Below are positions 8,395-16,926 of a stretch of 64,000 nucleotides of DNA, piece after piece. A program made the position numbers and the translations under genes. Source of the stretch: Nocardioides ginsengisegetis (lineage in GTDB: Bacteria; Actinomycetota; Actinomycetes; Propionibacteriales; Nocardioidaceae); assembly GCF_014138045.1 (NCBI RefSeq), contig NZ_JACGXA010000003.1, forward strand, positions 1 to 64,000, in the 5' to 3' direction. Each line of letters begins with the position of its first letter. Positions within the stretch are counted from its first letter, which is position 1. The notes beneath the pieces were generated by a model, which saw nothing but the letters and a program-made list of their open reading frames with translations, searched no databases and was not told where the DNA came from.

Positions 8395-9168
8395 TCAGGC
8401 CCAGCGGACCGCCGACAGGTCGCGCCAGTCGTCCAGCACGCCCCGCGTGTCGACGCAGTCCTCCTCGGCGTCCGAGCGGTTCCACAGCGTCAGGTAGAGC
8501 CCGACCGACGGGCCGGTGAGCGTCACGTCGGCCTCCGCCACCGGGCCCGTACGCCGCGTGGTCACCGGCGGGTGCGCGCCGATCTGCACGCGCCACCAGT
8601 CGGGTCCGTCCGTGGGAGCCACCACCAGCGTCGTCTCCTCCGGGCGCCGCAGCCGCGACCGGGGCCGGGGCAGGAACCCGCCGAGCAGCTCGTCGATGCC
8701 GTCGCGGGCGAGCACGGGGTCGATCCAGGTCTCCGACCCGCGGGGGTAGCGACCCAGTGAGGCCGCGAGCGCGTCGACGGCGTGGATCGTGGTCTCGTGG
8801 CACTGCCGCCGCGCCCAGAAGGCCCGGGCCGGCGGGGCGTCGAGCAGGAACACCGGCGCGGCCACCCGCTCGGGCGCGCTGGTCACCGCCGCGGCCACCT
8901 CGACGGCCCCGTCGCGCAGCCACTCCAGCGGGTCGGGCGAGGAGCGACCGTCGCGTTCGAGGTCGTCCGGGTCGACCCGCTCGCCGCGGAGCGCCGCCGC
9001 GGCCCACCGGTGCACCATCCCCTGGTGCGCGACGAGGTGCCGGACGGTCCAGTCGGGGCAGGTCGGGACGGGCGCGCGAAGGCCGGCCCGCTCGGCGTAC
9101 CGGACGAAGGAGACCAGGGCAGCACGCAGTCCCTCGAGGTGCTGGGGCGTGGTGAGCTCGGTGGGCAT
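8395..9168 (-). CDS. Maleylpyruvate isomerase family (mycothiol-dependent, DinB-like) protein
   Basis: This 257-residue protein belongs to the MDMPI/DinB-2 superfamily, which uses mycothiol and a divalent metal. Metal-ligand candidates are the histidines in CPDWTVRHLVAHQGMVHRW (about residues 37-55) and the HETTIHAVDA segment. The C-terminal MDMPI domain ends with the typical DVTLTGPSVGLYLTLWNR. It lies just upstream of the alkB promoter on the same strand. The specific substrate is unknown; many paralogues of this family occur in actinobacteria and few are characterised. A direct link to alkane oxidation is not supported beyond proximity. Confidence 0.85.
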   Translation of the reverse strand: MPTELTTPQHLEGLRAALVSFVRYAERAGLRAPVPTCPDWTVRHLVAHQGMVHRWAAAALRGERVDPDDLERDGRSSPDPLEWLRDGAVEVAAAVTSAPERVAAPVFLLDAPPARAFWARRQCHETTIHAVDALAASLGRYPRGSETWIDPVLARDGIDELLGGFLPRPRSRLRRPEETTLVVAPTDGPDWWRVQIGAHPPVTTRRTGPVAEADVTLTGPSVGLYLTLWNRSDAEEDCVDTRGVLDDWRDLSAVRWA

Positions 9169-9241
9169 GCCACGAGCCTGACACCTCGGCCGTCCGCAGG
9201 CCTCCGATATTTCGTCCGGCGGCCGGCCCGTCAGGCGCTCG

Positions 9242-9793
9242 TCACTGGAGCCGGGTGCCGTGCGGGCGGTACTTCAGCGTCGTGCAGACGTCGACCTTCA
9301 GTGGCAGCCGGTAGTAGCGGTCCACGTCGTGGATCTTGAGCCGGAAGGCCGTGGTCGCCTTGGCGTGGCACTGGCTCGGCACCGTCGGCCCCGGGTCGGT
9401 CCAGCTCAGCACCGACTTCACCGTGGCCCCGGCAGAGATCACGACGGGGACGCCCTCGGTGCCGTCGGTGACCGTGTTGGGCGTCGACTCGTGCCCGATC
9501 GGGCCGGCCGCGTTGCGGAACCGGTAGGCCGTGTAGCCCATCGTCTGGCAGGCGGTCTCCGAGGCGTTGGTGACGCGGACCGTGAGGAAGCGCGACCCCG
9601 CGGCCCCCTCGAGAGCCCCCTTGGACGCCGTGAGGTCGGGGCCGGTGCACACGCGCACGTCCCCCGAGGACGGTCCGTTGACCGACGCGCTCGCGGCGCC
9701 CACGGGGGTGGGGGCGCCCAGGGCCAGCGCGAGCGCGGCGGCGACCGTGGGGGCGATCGCGGCGATCGGGTGCCGGCGGGTCCTGATGTCCAT
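9242..9793 (-). CDS. Secreted DUF4232 domain protein
   Basis: This 183-residue protein starts at ATG 9793, with a positively charged N-terminus (MDIRTRRH) and a hydrophobic signal stretch ending near [12 protein letters not shown]. The mature part carries [24 protein letters not shown] and later [10 protein letters not shown], typical of DUF4232, a beta-sandwich domain common in exported actinobacterial proteins. Four cysteines in the mature part could form two disulfides. Function is unknown. It diverges from ppgK with a 111-base gap. Confidence 0.8.
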   Translation of the reverse strand: MDIRTRRHPIAAIAPTVAAALALALGAPTPVGAASASVNGPSSGDVRVCTGPDLTASKGALEGAAGSRFLTVRVTNASETACQTMGYTAYRFRNAAGPIGHESTPNTVTDGTEGVPVVISAGATVKSVLSWTDPGPTVPSQCHAKATTAFRLKIHDVDRYYRLPLKVDVCTTLKYRPHGTRLQ

Positions 9794-9904
9794 CGTAGTC
9801 CTCCGTCCGGGGCCCGGACGGGCCCTCATCTCTGGCACGCAGCCGGGGCCGCGAGGGTTGCTTCCGGGGTTGCTTCCCGCCCTCCGGACGGCGAGATTGT
9901 GCCC

Positions 9905-10648
9905 ATGAGCGGCGACCTCCCCTTCGGCATCGACTTCGGCGGCACCGGCATCAAGGGCGCGCCCGTCGACCTCGGGACCGGCGACTTCGCGGCCGAGCGC
10001 GTGCGCGCGACGACGCCCAAGCCCTCCACCCCCGAGGCGGTGGCGGAGGTGTTCGCGGGGATCCTCGAGCAGTTCCCCGACTCTCGGGGTCCGGTCGGCG
10101 TGACCGTGCCCGGCGTCGTACGCCACGGGGTGGTGCACTCCGCCGCCAACATCGACAAGTCCTGGCTCGGCACCGACGCGGACGCCCTCTTCACCAAGGC
10201 GACCGGCCGCGACGTGCATGTCGTCAACGACGCGGACGCCGCCGGCCTGGCCGAGGTGCGGTACGGCGCCGCCCGCGGGCGCGACGGACTGGTCATCGTC
10301 ACCACCCTCGGCACCGGCATCGGCTCCGCCCTGGTGTACGACGGCGTGCTGGTGCCCAACTCCGAGCTCGGGCACCTCGAGATCGACGGCCACGGCGCCG
10401 AGAAGCGCGCCGCCAACAGCGCCCGGGAGTCCGAGGACCTGTCCTGGGCGAAGTGGGCCCAGCGGCTCACGACGTACTACCGGACCCTGGAGATGCTCTT
10501 CTCGCCCGACCTCTTCGTCGTGGGCGGCGGGATCAGCAAGAAGTCCGACGAGTTCCTGCCGCTGATCGACATCGACACCGAGATCGTCCCGGCGACACTG
10601 CGCAACAAGGCCGGGATCGTCGGGGCCGCGCTCTGCGCGACCCGCTGA
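9905..10648 (+). CDS. ppgK: Polyphosphate glucokinase
   Basis: This is a cytoplasmic ROK-family kinase that phosphorylates glucose using polyphosphate (and often ATP), typical of actinobacteria. The 247-residue protein opens with the phosphate loop [17 protein letters not shown]. It has [18 protein letters not shown] around the catalytic aspartate, [10 protein letters not shown] for the adenosine/phosphate site, and the PpgK signature ELGHLEI. It is transcribed alone, converging with the SRPBCC gene at 10673. Start ATG 9905 is chosen because family members begin close to the FGIDFGGT motif. Confidence 0.95.
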   Translation: MSGDLPFGIDFGGTGIKGAPVDLGTGDFAAERVRATTPKPSTPEAVAEVFAGILEQFPDSRGPVGVTVPGVVRHGVVHSAANIDKSWLGTDADALFTKATGRDVHVVNDADAAGLAEVRYGAARGRDGLVIVTTLGTGIGSALVYDGVLVPNSELGHLEIDGHGAEKRAANSARESEDLSWAKWAQRLTTYYRTLEMLFSPDLFVVGGGISKKSDEFLPLIDIDTEIVPATLRNKAGIVGAALCATR

Positions 10649-10672
10649 CGGGGACCCGGCTCAAGACCCGGC

Positions 10673-11104
10673 TCAGGACTCGGCGAGCGCCTTCAGCTTC
10701 GTCATCGCGTCGAGGGTCTGCCTGGGCAGCGCCCGCTTGATCATCGGCGTGAAGAGCTTGCCGAAGCCCTTGGTCTGGATCGTGATCTCGTGGGTCAGCG
10801 ACGTCTCGGCACCCATCGGCGCGACCTTGAAGTCGACCGTCACGTCGGTCATCTTGTCGACGAAGTGCAGGGTGAGGTGGCGGTCCTGCTCGCGCGCCGC
10901 GACCTCGCCGTCCATCGTGCCGGTGCGGCTGCCGTCCTTGTAGTGGTACTTCAGCGGCAGGCCGGCGTGGTTGGGGCCGTCCTCGAGCTTGTCGATGCCC
11001 GTGCAGCGAGTCAGCCACTCCGGGGTCCGGGTGAAGTCGTCGATGATCGCGAAGACGTGCTCCGGGGAGGCGGCGACGGTCTCGGTGTGCGCGAAGCTGG
11101 GCAT
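10673..11104 (-). CDS. SRPBCC (START-like) family protein
   Basis: This 143-residue protein of the polyketide cyclase/START-like fold begins FAHTETVAASPEHVFAIIDDFTRTPEWL, the usual first strand and helix of the superfamily. It ends with a long amphipathic helix (LFTPMIKRALPRQTLDAMTKLKALAES). Members bind hydrophobic ligands or act as dehydratases and cyclases. No ligand can be inferred. It is on the same strand as the malic enzyme upstream, separated by 25 bases, so the two may be co-transcribed. Confidence 0.83.
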   Translation of the reverse strand: MPSFAHTETVAASPEHVFAIIDDFTRTPEWLTRCTGIDKLEDGPNHAGLPLKYHYKDGSRTGTMDGEVAAREQDRHLTLHFVDKMTDVTVDFKVAPMGAETSLTHEITIQTKGFGKLFTPMIKRALPRQTLDAMTKLKALAES

Positions 11105-11129
11105 GCGCTCAGGCTAGCCCGCCCCGGAC

Positions 11130-12503
11130 TCAGTGACCGCGGATCGCCGCGGCGACCGCCTTCGGCACGTCGGGGTGGAAGACGGTCGGGATGATGAAGT
11201 TGGGGTTGAGCTCCTCGTCCTTGACGACCAGGGCGATCGCCTCGGCCGCCCGGAGCAGCATGTCGACGGTGATCTCGGAGGCCCGCGCGTCGAGCAGGCC
11301 CCGGAAGACGCCCGGGAAGGCCAGCACGTTGTTGATCTGGTTGGGGTAGTCCGAGCGGCCGCTCGCCACCACGGCGGCGTACTTCTCGGCCTCGGCGGGG
11401 TCGACCTCGGGGTCGGGGTTGGCCAGCGCGAAGACGACCGCGTCGTCGGCCATGTCCTTGATCCACTCGGGCTTCAGCACGCCGGGCGCGCTCACGCCGA
11501 TGAACACGTCGGCGCCGGCCAGCACCGTGTGCAGGTCGCCGGTGACGCGGCGGGGGTTGGTCGCGGCCGCCAGCTCGCGGTGCGCGGGCGCGAGGGTGTC
11601 GTCGTCGGCCGACAGGGCGCCGGCCCGGTCGACCACGACCACGTCGGTGACGCCGGCGGCGAGCAGGAGCGTGACGATGGCGGTGCCGGCGGCACCGCCG
11701 CCCGAGACCACGACCCGCACGTCGGCGAGCTGCTTGCGCACCACGCGCAGCGCGTTGGTCAGCGCGGCGAGCACGACGATCGCGGTGCCGTGCTGGTCGT
11801 CGTGGAAGACCGGGATGTCGAGGCTGGCGCGCAGCCGCGCCTCGATCTCGAAGCAGCGCGGGGCCGCGATGTCCTCGAGGTTGATGCCGCCGAAGCCGGG
11901 CGCGATCATCTCGACGGCCCGGACGATCTCGTCGGTGTCCTGGCTGGCCAGGCAGATCGGCCAGGCGTCGATGTCGGCGAAGCGCTTGAACAGCGCGGCC
12001 TTCCCCTCCATCACCGGCATCGCGGCGCCGGGGCCGATGTTGCCGAGGCCGAGGACGGCCGAGCCGTCGGTGACGACCGCGACGGAGTTGCCCTTGACCG
12101 TCAGCCGCCAGACGTCGTCGGGGTGCTCGGCGATCGCCATGCTCACCCGACCGACGCCGGGGGTGTAGGCCATGGAGAGGTCGTCGCGGTTCTTCAGCGG
12201 CACCTTGGAGGCGACCTCGATCTTGCCGCCGAGGTGCAGCAGGAAGGTCCGGTCACTGGTCTTGTGGACCTCGACCCCGGCCACCGCGTCGACCGCGGCC
12301 TCGAGGAGCTTGGCGTGGTCGGCGTCGCTGGCCGAGCAGGTCACGTCGACCACGAGCCGCTCGTGGCTGGACTCCGCCACGTCGATGGCGGTCACGATGC
12401 CGCCGGCCTGGGCGATCGCGGTCGCGACCGCTCCCACCACCCCGTGGTCCGGCGCCGTGTAGAGGCGCATGGTGATGGAGTACGACGAGGTGGTGGCGGC
12501 CAT
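11130..12503 (-). CDS. NAD(P)-dependent malic enzyme with N-terminal ACT domain
   Basis: This enzyme oxidatively decarboxylates malate to pyruvate and CO2. An N-terminal ACT domain (about residues 8-85, SYSITMRLYTAPDHGVVGAV) suggests amino-acid or metabolite control. The catalytic part contains NRDDLSMAYTPGV, the metal-binding GFGGINLEDIAAPRCFEIE, VFHDDQHGTAIV and the Rossmann loop VVVSGGGAAGTAI, then ALANPDPEV. The length of 457 residues fits short bacterial malic enzymes plus ACT. The start at ATG 12503 (MAATTSSYS) is preferred over an ATG 12 codons upstream because family members begin close to the ACT domain. It shares its strand with gpx upstream. Confidence 0.92.
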   Translation of the reverse strand: MAATTSSYSITMRLYTAPDHGVVGAVATAIAQAGGIVTAIDVAESSHERLVVDVTCSASDADHAKLLEAAVDAVAGVEVHKTSDRTFLLHLGGKIEVASKVPLKNRDDLSMAYTPGVGRVSMAIAEHPDDVWRLTVKGNSVAVVTDGSAVLGLGNIGPGAAMPVMEGKAALFKRFADIDAWPICLASQDTDEIVRAVEMIAPGFGGINLEDIAAPRCFEIEARLRASLDIPVFHDDQHGTAIVVLAALTNALRVVRKQLADVRVVVSGGGAAGTAIVTLLLAAGVTDVVVVDRAGALSADDDTLAPAHRELAAATNPRRVTGDLHTVLAGADVFIGVSAPGVLKPEWIKDMADDAVVFALANPDPEVDPAEAEKYAAVVASGRSDYPNQINNVLAFPGVFRGLLDARASEITVDMLLRAAEAIALVVKDEELNPNFIIPTVFHPDVPKAVAAAIRGH

Positions 12504-12589
12504 GCCAGCACCTTGCTCTCGGCGCGTGGTTACGAGCAAGTCACCTCCGACCGCAACGACCAGAAGTGACCGCGATCACGGGTCGACCG

Positions 12590-13075
12590 TCAGGCGGCCA
12601 GCGCCTTCTCGATGTCGCCGGTGATCTTCTCCGGCGGGGTGGTCGGCGCGTAGCGACCGATCACCTTGCCGTCGCGGTCCACGAGGAACTTGGTGAAGTT
12701 CCAGCGGATCTTGTTGCCCAGCAGGCCGCTCTTCTGCTTGCGCAGCCACTGGAAGACGGGGTGGGCGTTGTCGCCGTTGACGTCGACCTTCGCGAAGAGC
12801 GGGAAGGAGACGCCGAAGTTGCGCTCGCAGAAGGACGCGATCTCGTCCTCGCTGCCCGGCTCCTGCCCACCGAACTGGTCGCACGGGAAGCCCAGCACGC
12901 TGAACCCCTGGTCCTCGTAGCTGTCGTGCAGCTCCTGGAGGCCGGAGTACTGGCCGGTGAAGCCGCACTGGGAGGCGGTGTTGACGACGAGGAGCACCTG
13001 GCCGTCGTACGTCGCGAGGTCCACGTCGGTGCCGTCGATCGCGCGCGCGGAGAAGTCGGTGAGGGAGGGAGCCAT
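12590..13075 (-). CDS. Glutathione peroxidase-like thiol peroxidase
   Basis: This 161-residue peroxidase detoxifies hydrogen peroxide or organic peroxides. The peroxidatic cysteine lies in VNTASQCGFTGQYSGLQ. FPCDQFGGQEPGS carries the conserved Gln and a likely resolving Cys, and WNFTKFLVDRDGKVIGRY supplies the conserved Trp and Asn. Actinobacteria lack glutathione, so thioredoxin or mycoredoxin is the likely reductant (inference). It is the last plausible gene before a 172-base gap to the small membrane protein gene. Confidence 0.93.
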   Translation of the reverse strand: MAPSLTDFSARAIDGTDVDLATYDGQVLLVVNTASQCGFTGQYSGLQELHDSYEDQGFSVLGFPCDQFGGQEPGSEDEIASFCERNFGVSFPLFAKVDVNGDNAHPVFQWLRKQKSGLLGNKIRWNFTKFLVDRDGKVIGRYAPTTPPEKITGDIEKALAA

Positions 13076-13247
13076 GCCTCGAGTATGCGTAACAGGGGGT
13101 TACTCCAAACATCAACCGTGTCGCACACCACATGCCGAACTAGGTCTGGACCACGTTTCCGATAACCGGCGCTGGGCACGTTCCTCTCGGGCCGCAACCG
13201 GTCCGCGACGGAGTCGGTCCACACCCGCCTTCACCCAGGAGTGAGAG

Positions 13248-13436
13248 ATGTCGTTCGTCACCGTGTTCACCGCAGGCGCCATGGGCTTCGTGCTGCTCGC
13301 ACCGGTCCTCATGGTCTCGGTCCTCGTGTTCGCCAGCGTCCAGCTGCGCCGGCCGAGTGCGCTGGAGGAGTCGGTGACGGAGAACGGGACGAACGACGTC
13401 CTCCCCGCCCCGGCCACCCTCAGCCGCGCCGCCTGA
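13248..13436 (+). CDS. Small single-pass membrane protein
   Basis: This 62-residue protein starts at ATG 13248, preceded by a good ribosome site (AGGAGTGAGAG). It has one strongly hydrophobic segment at about residues 8-32 (AGAMGFVLLAPVLMVSVLVFASV) and a short acidic then alanine-rich tail. No family is recognised. Its last 17 bases overlap the 3' end of the convergent MFS gene. The ribosome site and clean hydrophobic profile support it being real; function is unknown. Confidence 0.6.
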   Translation: MSFVTVFTAGAMGFVLLAPVLMVSVLVFASVQLRRPSALEESVTENGTNDVLPAPATLSRAA

Positions 13437-14634
13437 GCACGACCGCCAGCAGCACGAGCGACACCGCCTGGCAGGCGCCGAGCACGACCACCAGGTCGAG
13501 CCGACCGCCGCTGTAGAGCCACCCGGCGAGCGCACCACCGGCCAGGGCCGCGGCGCCCTGGAAGGCCGCGAACACGCCGTACGCCGTGGCCAGGCGCCCG
13601 CTCGGCACCAGGTCGGCCACCAGCGCCTTGACCGTCGAGTCTTGGACGCCGACCGCCGCACCCCACACCACGACGCCGGTGAGGGCCAGGCCGAGGCGGT
13701 CGTCGAGCGCGAGCAGCGGCACCGCGGCCACGAGGAACGGCAGCACCAGCAGCACCTTCGCGCCGATCCGGTCGTAGGCGAAGCCGGTCGCCAGCGCCGA
13801 GATCGCCTCCACGCCCATCGCCACGGCATAGACGACGGGGACGAGCGCCGGTCGCACCAGGTTGGCGTCGGCGAGGTGGAAGCCGATGATCCCGAAGGTC
13901 ATCAGGCCCAGCGTGCTGGCCGCGCAGGAGAGCGCGAAGAGCCGGAAGTCGCGCGGCAGCTTCGTCGGCGCTCCGACACGCACGCCGGTCGCGCTGGTGA
14001 GGGGCGCCTCCGGCTCGTCGTACACCGTCATGTCGGGCACCCGCGCCCGGATCACCGCGAGCAGCACCAGCGCGATCACTCCGGGGACGGCCAGGGCGGC
14101 CAGGCCTGCCCAGGTGTGGGTGGTCAGCGCGACCATGCCGGCCACGACCAGCGGGCCGGCGAAGGCGCCGACCTGGTCGAGCGCCTTGTGCACTGCGAAG
14201 CCGCGCCCCCGGCCGACGCTCCGTGCCGCGTGGGCGAGCAGGGCGGACTTCGAGGGGCTCCGGATCGCCTTGCCGGTCCGCTCGAGCAGCACCATCGTGG
14301 CGCCGAACGCCAGTCCCGCGCCACCGAGGAAGGGCGCGACCGCCATCAGCGGGACGCACACCACCGTCAGCCCGTAGCCGACGATCGTCAGGGCCCAGTA
14401 GCGCCCGCTCCGGTCCGCCAGTGGCCCCGACCAGAGCCGCAGCACCAGCGCCGCCGCCTCGCCCGCACCCGTCACCACGCCGACGACGAGCGCGCTCGCG
14501 CCCAGCGAGGCCAGGAACGGTCCGGTGATCGACCGGGCGCCCTCGTAGACCATGTCCGCGGCGAGGCTGACCACCCCGAACCACACCACCGTGCGCCACG
14601 GGGACCAGGTGGGCTGTTCTCGTACGTCGGTCAC
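13420..14634 (-). CDS. MFS transporter
   Basis: This 404-residue, 12-helix major facilitator protein contains RLWSGPLADRSGRYWAL between helices 2 and 3 and a second, weaker copy GFAYDRIGAKVLLVLP in the second half. This is the duplicated motif A of 12-TM exporters. The start is GTG 14634 (MTDVREQPTWSPWRTVVWFG); further upstream the frame reads charged, non-membrane sequence. Substrate is unknown. It converges with the small membrane protein gene, overlapping it by 17 bases. Confidence 0.85.
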   Translation of the reverse strand: MTDVREQPTWSPWRTVVWFGVVSLAADMVYEGARSITGPFLASLGASALVVGVVTGAGEAAALVLRLWSGPLADRSGRYWALTIVGYGLTVVCVPLMAVAPFLGGAGLAFGATMVLLERTGKAIRSPSKSALLAHAARSVGRGRGFAVHKALDQVGAFAGPLVVAGMVALTTHTWAGLAALAVPGVIALVLLAVIRARVPDMTVYDEPEAPLTSATGVRVGAPTKLPRDFRLFALSCAASTLGLMTFGIIGFHLADANLVRPALVPVVYAVAMGVEAISALATGFAYDRIGAKVLLVLPFLVAAVPLLALDDRLGLALTGVVVWGAAVGVQDSTVKALVADLVPSGRLATAYGVFAAFQGAAALAGGALAGWLYSGGRLDLVVVLGACQAVSLVLLAVVLRRRG

Positions 14635-14915
14635 GCGGTCATTCTGGTCGAGTCGGCGCAACTGCCGGGACTGTGGGCTGGTTGCGCGCCGACGTCGGCT
14701 GCGGGGCCTCGCGCCTTCGGCGCGTAGATTCATTGATTTCCTTGGTCACCGCAGGATTCACACGGGGTGCCTCCGGACCCTGGTTCCTGGCTTTCGGCTT
14801 CTTCGCTCGACCGTCGTGATCGAGGTTTCAAAATTCTCTCGATTCTTTACCTTCTTCGGTCGAAATAGGGGCTCTGGCCTGCGGTTTTGTCGGTGGTCCC
14901 TGCTGGAATTGATCC

Positions 14916-16152
14916 ATGACAGCGATGGTTCAGCAGGCTCCTCGACACCAGGTGTCGCGGGCCGTGGCCGCTGTCCACGCAAGCTTGGACGAGGTCTCCG
15001 ATTCCTCGCTGTGGTCGATGTCGACCGAGGAAGCCGCCGCGACTTTGGCTGAGGCCACCCGGATGGTCGCGCGGGCCCAGGAGATCGAGCTGCGGGTCGC
15101 CGAGCACGCCAAGACCGTCGGGGTTGGGGAATCGGTGGGTGCGACCTCGACGGCGAACTTCTGGGCGTATTCCACCCACCAGACCCGGACGTCTGCGCAC
15201 GGGAAGATGCGCCTCGCGGTCGCGCTCGCGGCGCGGCCCGCGTTGCGGACGGCGGTGGCCGCGGGCGACGTCCTCGTGGAGCAGGCGAGGGTGATCGTCG
15301 CTGCGGTCGAGGTCCTCCCCGCCGAGCACCGCGACGAGGCCGAGGCGATGCTGATCAAGTTCGCCGCCGAGCACGACGCGCAGGCGTTGAAGAGACTGGG
15401 CCGACGGATCCTGGAGCTGCTGGACCCCGAGGCCGCCGAGGCCCACGAGGCCAAGCAGCTCGAGGACGAAGAACGCGACGCCGCCCGGTCCACCAAGCTG
15501 ACCATGACCGATGACGGGCACGGCAAGGTCCATGGCCGGTTCACGCTGCCGTCCGCGCAGGCCGCGATGTTGAAGAAGGCGCTGCTCGCGTTCGCCGCTC
15601 CGAAGCACCGGGCCGCCGTCGACGGTTCAGTTGGCGAACGGCGGCCCAGTGCGGAGCGGATGGGGCAGGCGTTCGTCGAGCTCATCGAGCGCTACCCGAC
15701 CAAGAAGCTCCCCAAGGCCGGCGGCGTCAACGCAACCGTGGTCGTCACCATGGACATCTCCACCCTGATGGGCGGCCTCAAAGCAGCCTCGTTGGACACG
15801 GGAGAGCGGATCACCGCCGGCCAGGCCCGGAGGCTGGCCTGCGAGGCCGGGATCATCCCGGCCGTCCTGGGCGGGAAGTCCCAGGTCCTCGACCTGGGCC
15901 GCAAGCGCCGGTTCCACAGCGAGTCCCAGCGGATCGCGATGGCCATCGAGCAGGGCGGCTGCAACGCCGAAGGATGCGACTGGCCACCCGGCCTGTGCCA
16001 CGGACACCACCCCATCCCCTGGAGCGAAGGCGGCGAGACCAACAAAGACGGCATGCTGCTCTGCCCCCCATCACCACGCCCGGGCCCATGACCCGAAGTT
16101 CACGATGACCAAACAGGCCGGCGGGAAGGTCGCCTTCACCCGGCGGACCTAG
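14916..16152 (+). pseudogene. DUF222 / HNH endonuclease domain protein, frameshifted in the HNH motif
   Basis: This protein has a long DUF222 region (about residues 10-320) and a C-terminal HNH nuclease motif (CHGHHPIPWSEGGETNKDGMLLC). The continuous frame stops at 16091 just after LLCPPSPRPGP. Removing one C from the C6 run at 16064-16069 restores LLCPHHHARAHDPKFTMTKQAGG, the final histidines of the HNH site, and extends the protein to TAG 16150-16152 (411 residues). This family is abundant and repetitive in Nocardioides genomes; its role is unresolved. The upstream 281 bases are unusually AT-rich for this window. Sequencing error and true inactivation are both possible. Confidence 0.82.
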
Positions 16153-16242
16153 GCCGACCGGCCGCAGGATCGCTTTCATGTCGCGTTCATCGTCCGGCGG
16201 CTACGGTCGGCGCGTGAGCCGGACCCGCGAGACGAGCATGCC

Positions 16243-16926
16243 GTGAGGGTGCTCGTCGCCGAGGACGAGGTCCGGTTGGCCGTCCTCCTCGAGCAGTCGC
16301 TGACCGAGGCCGGATTCGAGGTGGACGTCGTCGGCGACGGGCGGGCGGCGTTCGCGGCGGCCCTGGACGTCGGCGACGCGGCGTACGACGTCCTGCTGCT
16401 GGACTGGATGCTGCCCGGGCTGGAGGGGCTGACCGTCTGCCGCAGGCTCCGCGAGGCGGGGGTCCGGACCCCGGTCCTGATGCTGACCGCCCGCTCGGCC
16501 GTGCCCGACCGGATCGCGGGGCTCGAGGCCGGCGCCGACGACTACCTCGGCAAGCCGTTCGACCTCGACGAGCTGATCGCCCGGCTGCGGGCCCTGCACC
16601 GGCGGGCGCGGTCCGACGAGCTCGAGGGTGCCGTGGTGCAGGTCGGCGACCTGTCGCTGGACCGCGAGGGCCGCCGGGTGCACCGGGGCGGCACCGAGAT
16701 CACCCTGTCGGCTCGGGAGTTCGACATCCTGGAGCTCCTGATGTCCCGGGCCGGCCGACTGGTCACCCGGTTCACGATCCTCGACGAGGTCTGGGACGGC
16801 GACACCGACGTGCGCAGCAACGTCATCGACGTCCACGTCGCCGCCCTGCGCGCCAAGATCGACCGGCCCTTCGGCACCGACACGATCCGAACGCTCCGCG
16901 GGTCCGGCTACCGGATCGACCCGTGA
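16243..16926 (+). CDS. OmpR/PhoB-type response regulator
   Basis: This 227-residue two-component regulator has a receiver domain at residues 1-115. The acidic pocket is EDE (7-9), the phospho-acceptor is Asp54 (LLLDWMLPG) and the conserved lysine lies in YLGKPF. A winged-helix DNA-binding domain follows (TLSAREFDILELL to GSGYRID). It starts at GTG 16243. Its stop overlaps the GTG of the histidine kinase by four bases (GTGA), so the pair is co-translated. Target genes are unknown. Confidence 0.95.
   Translation: MRVLVAEDEVRLAVLLEQSLTEAGFEVDVVGDGRAAFAAALDVGDAAYDVLLLDWMLPGLEGLTVCRRLREAGVRTPVLMLTARSAVPDRIAGLEAGADDYLGKPFDLDELIARLRALHRRARSDELEGAVVQVGDLSLDREGRRVHRGGTEITLSAREFDILELLMSRAGRLVTRFTILDEVWDGDTDVRSNVIDVHVAALRAKIDRPFGTDTIRTLRGSGYRIDP

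Noticed and set aside
11133..12569. A 478-codon frame antisense to the malic enzyme
   Set aside because: The composition is typical of a shadow frame, and the opposite strand has a complete, well-matched enzyme.
14916..16152. HNH gene as part of a defence system
   Set aside because: DUF222/HNH genes are numerous and scattered in actinobacteria, with no methylase, effector or partner gene next to this one.
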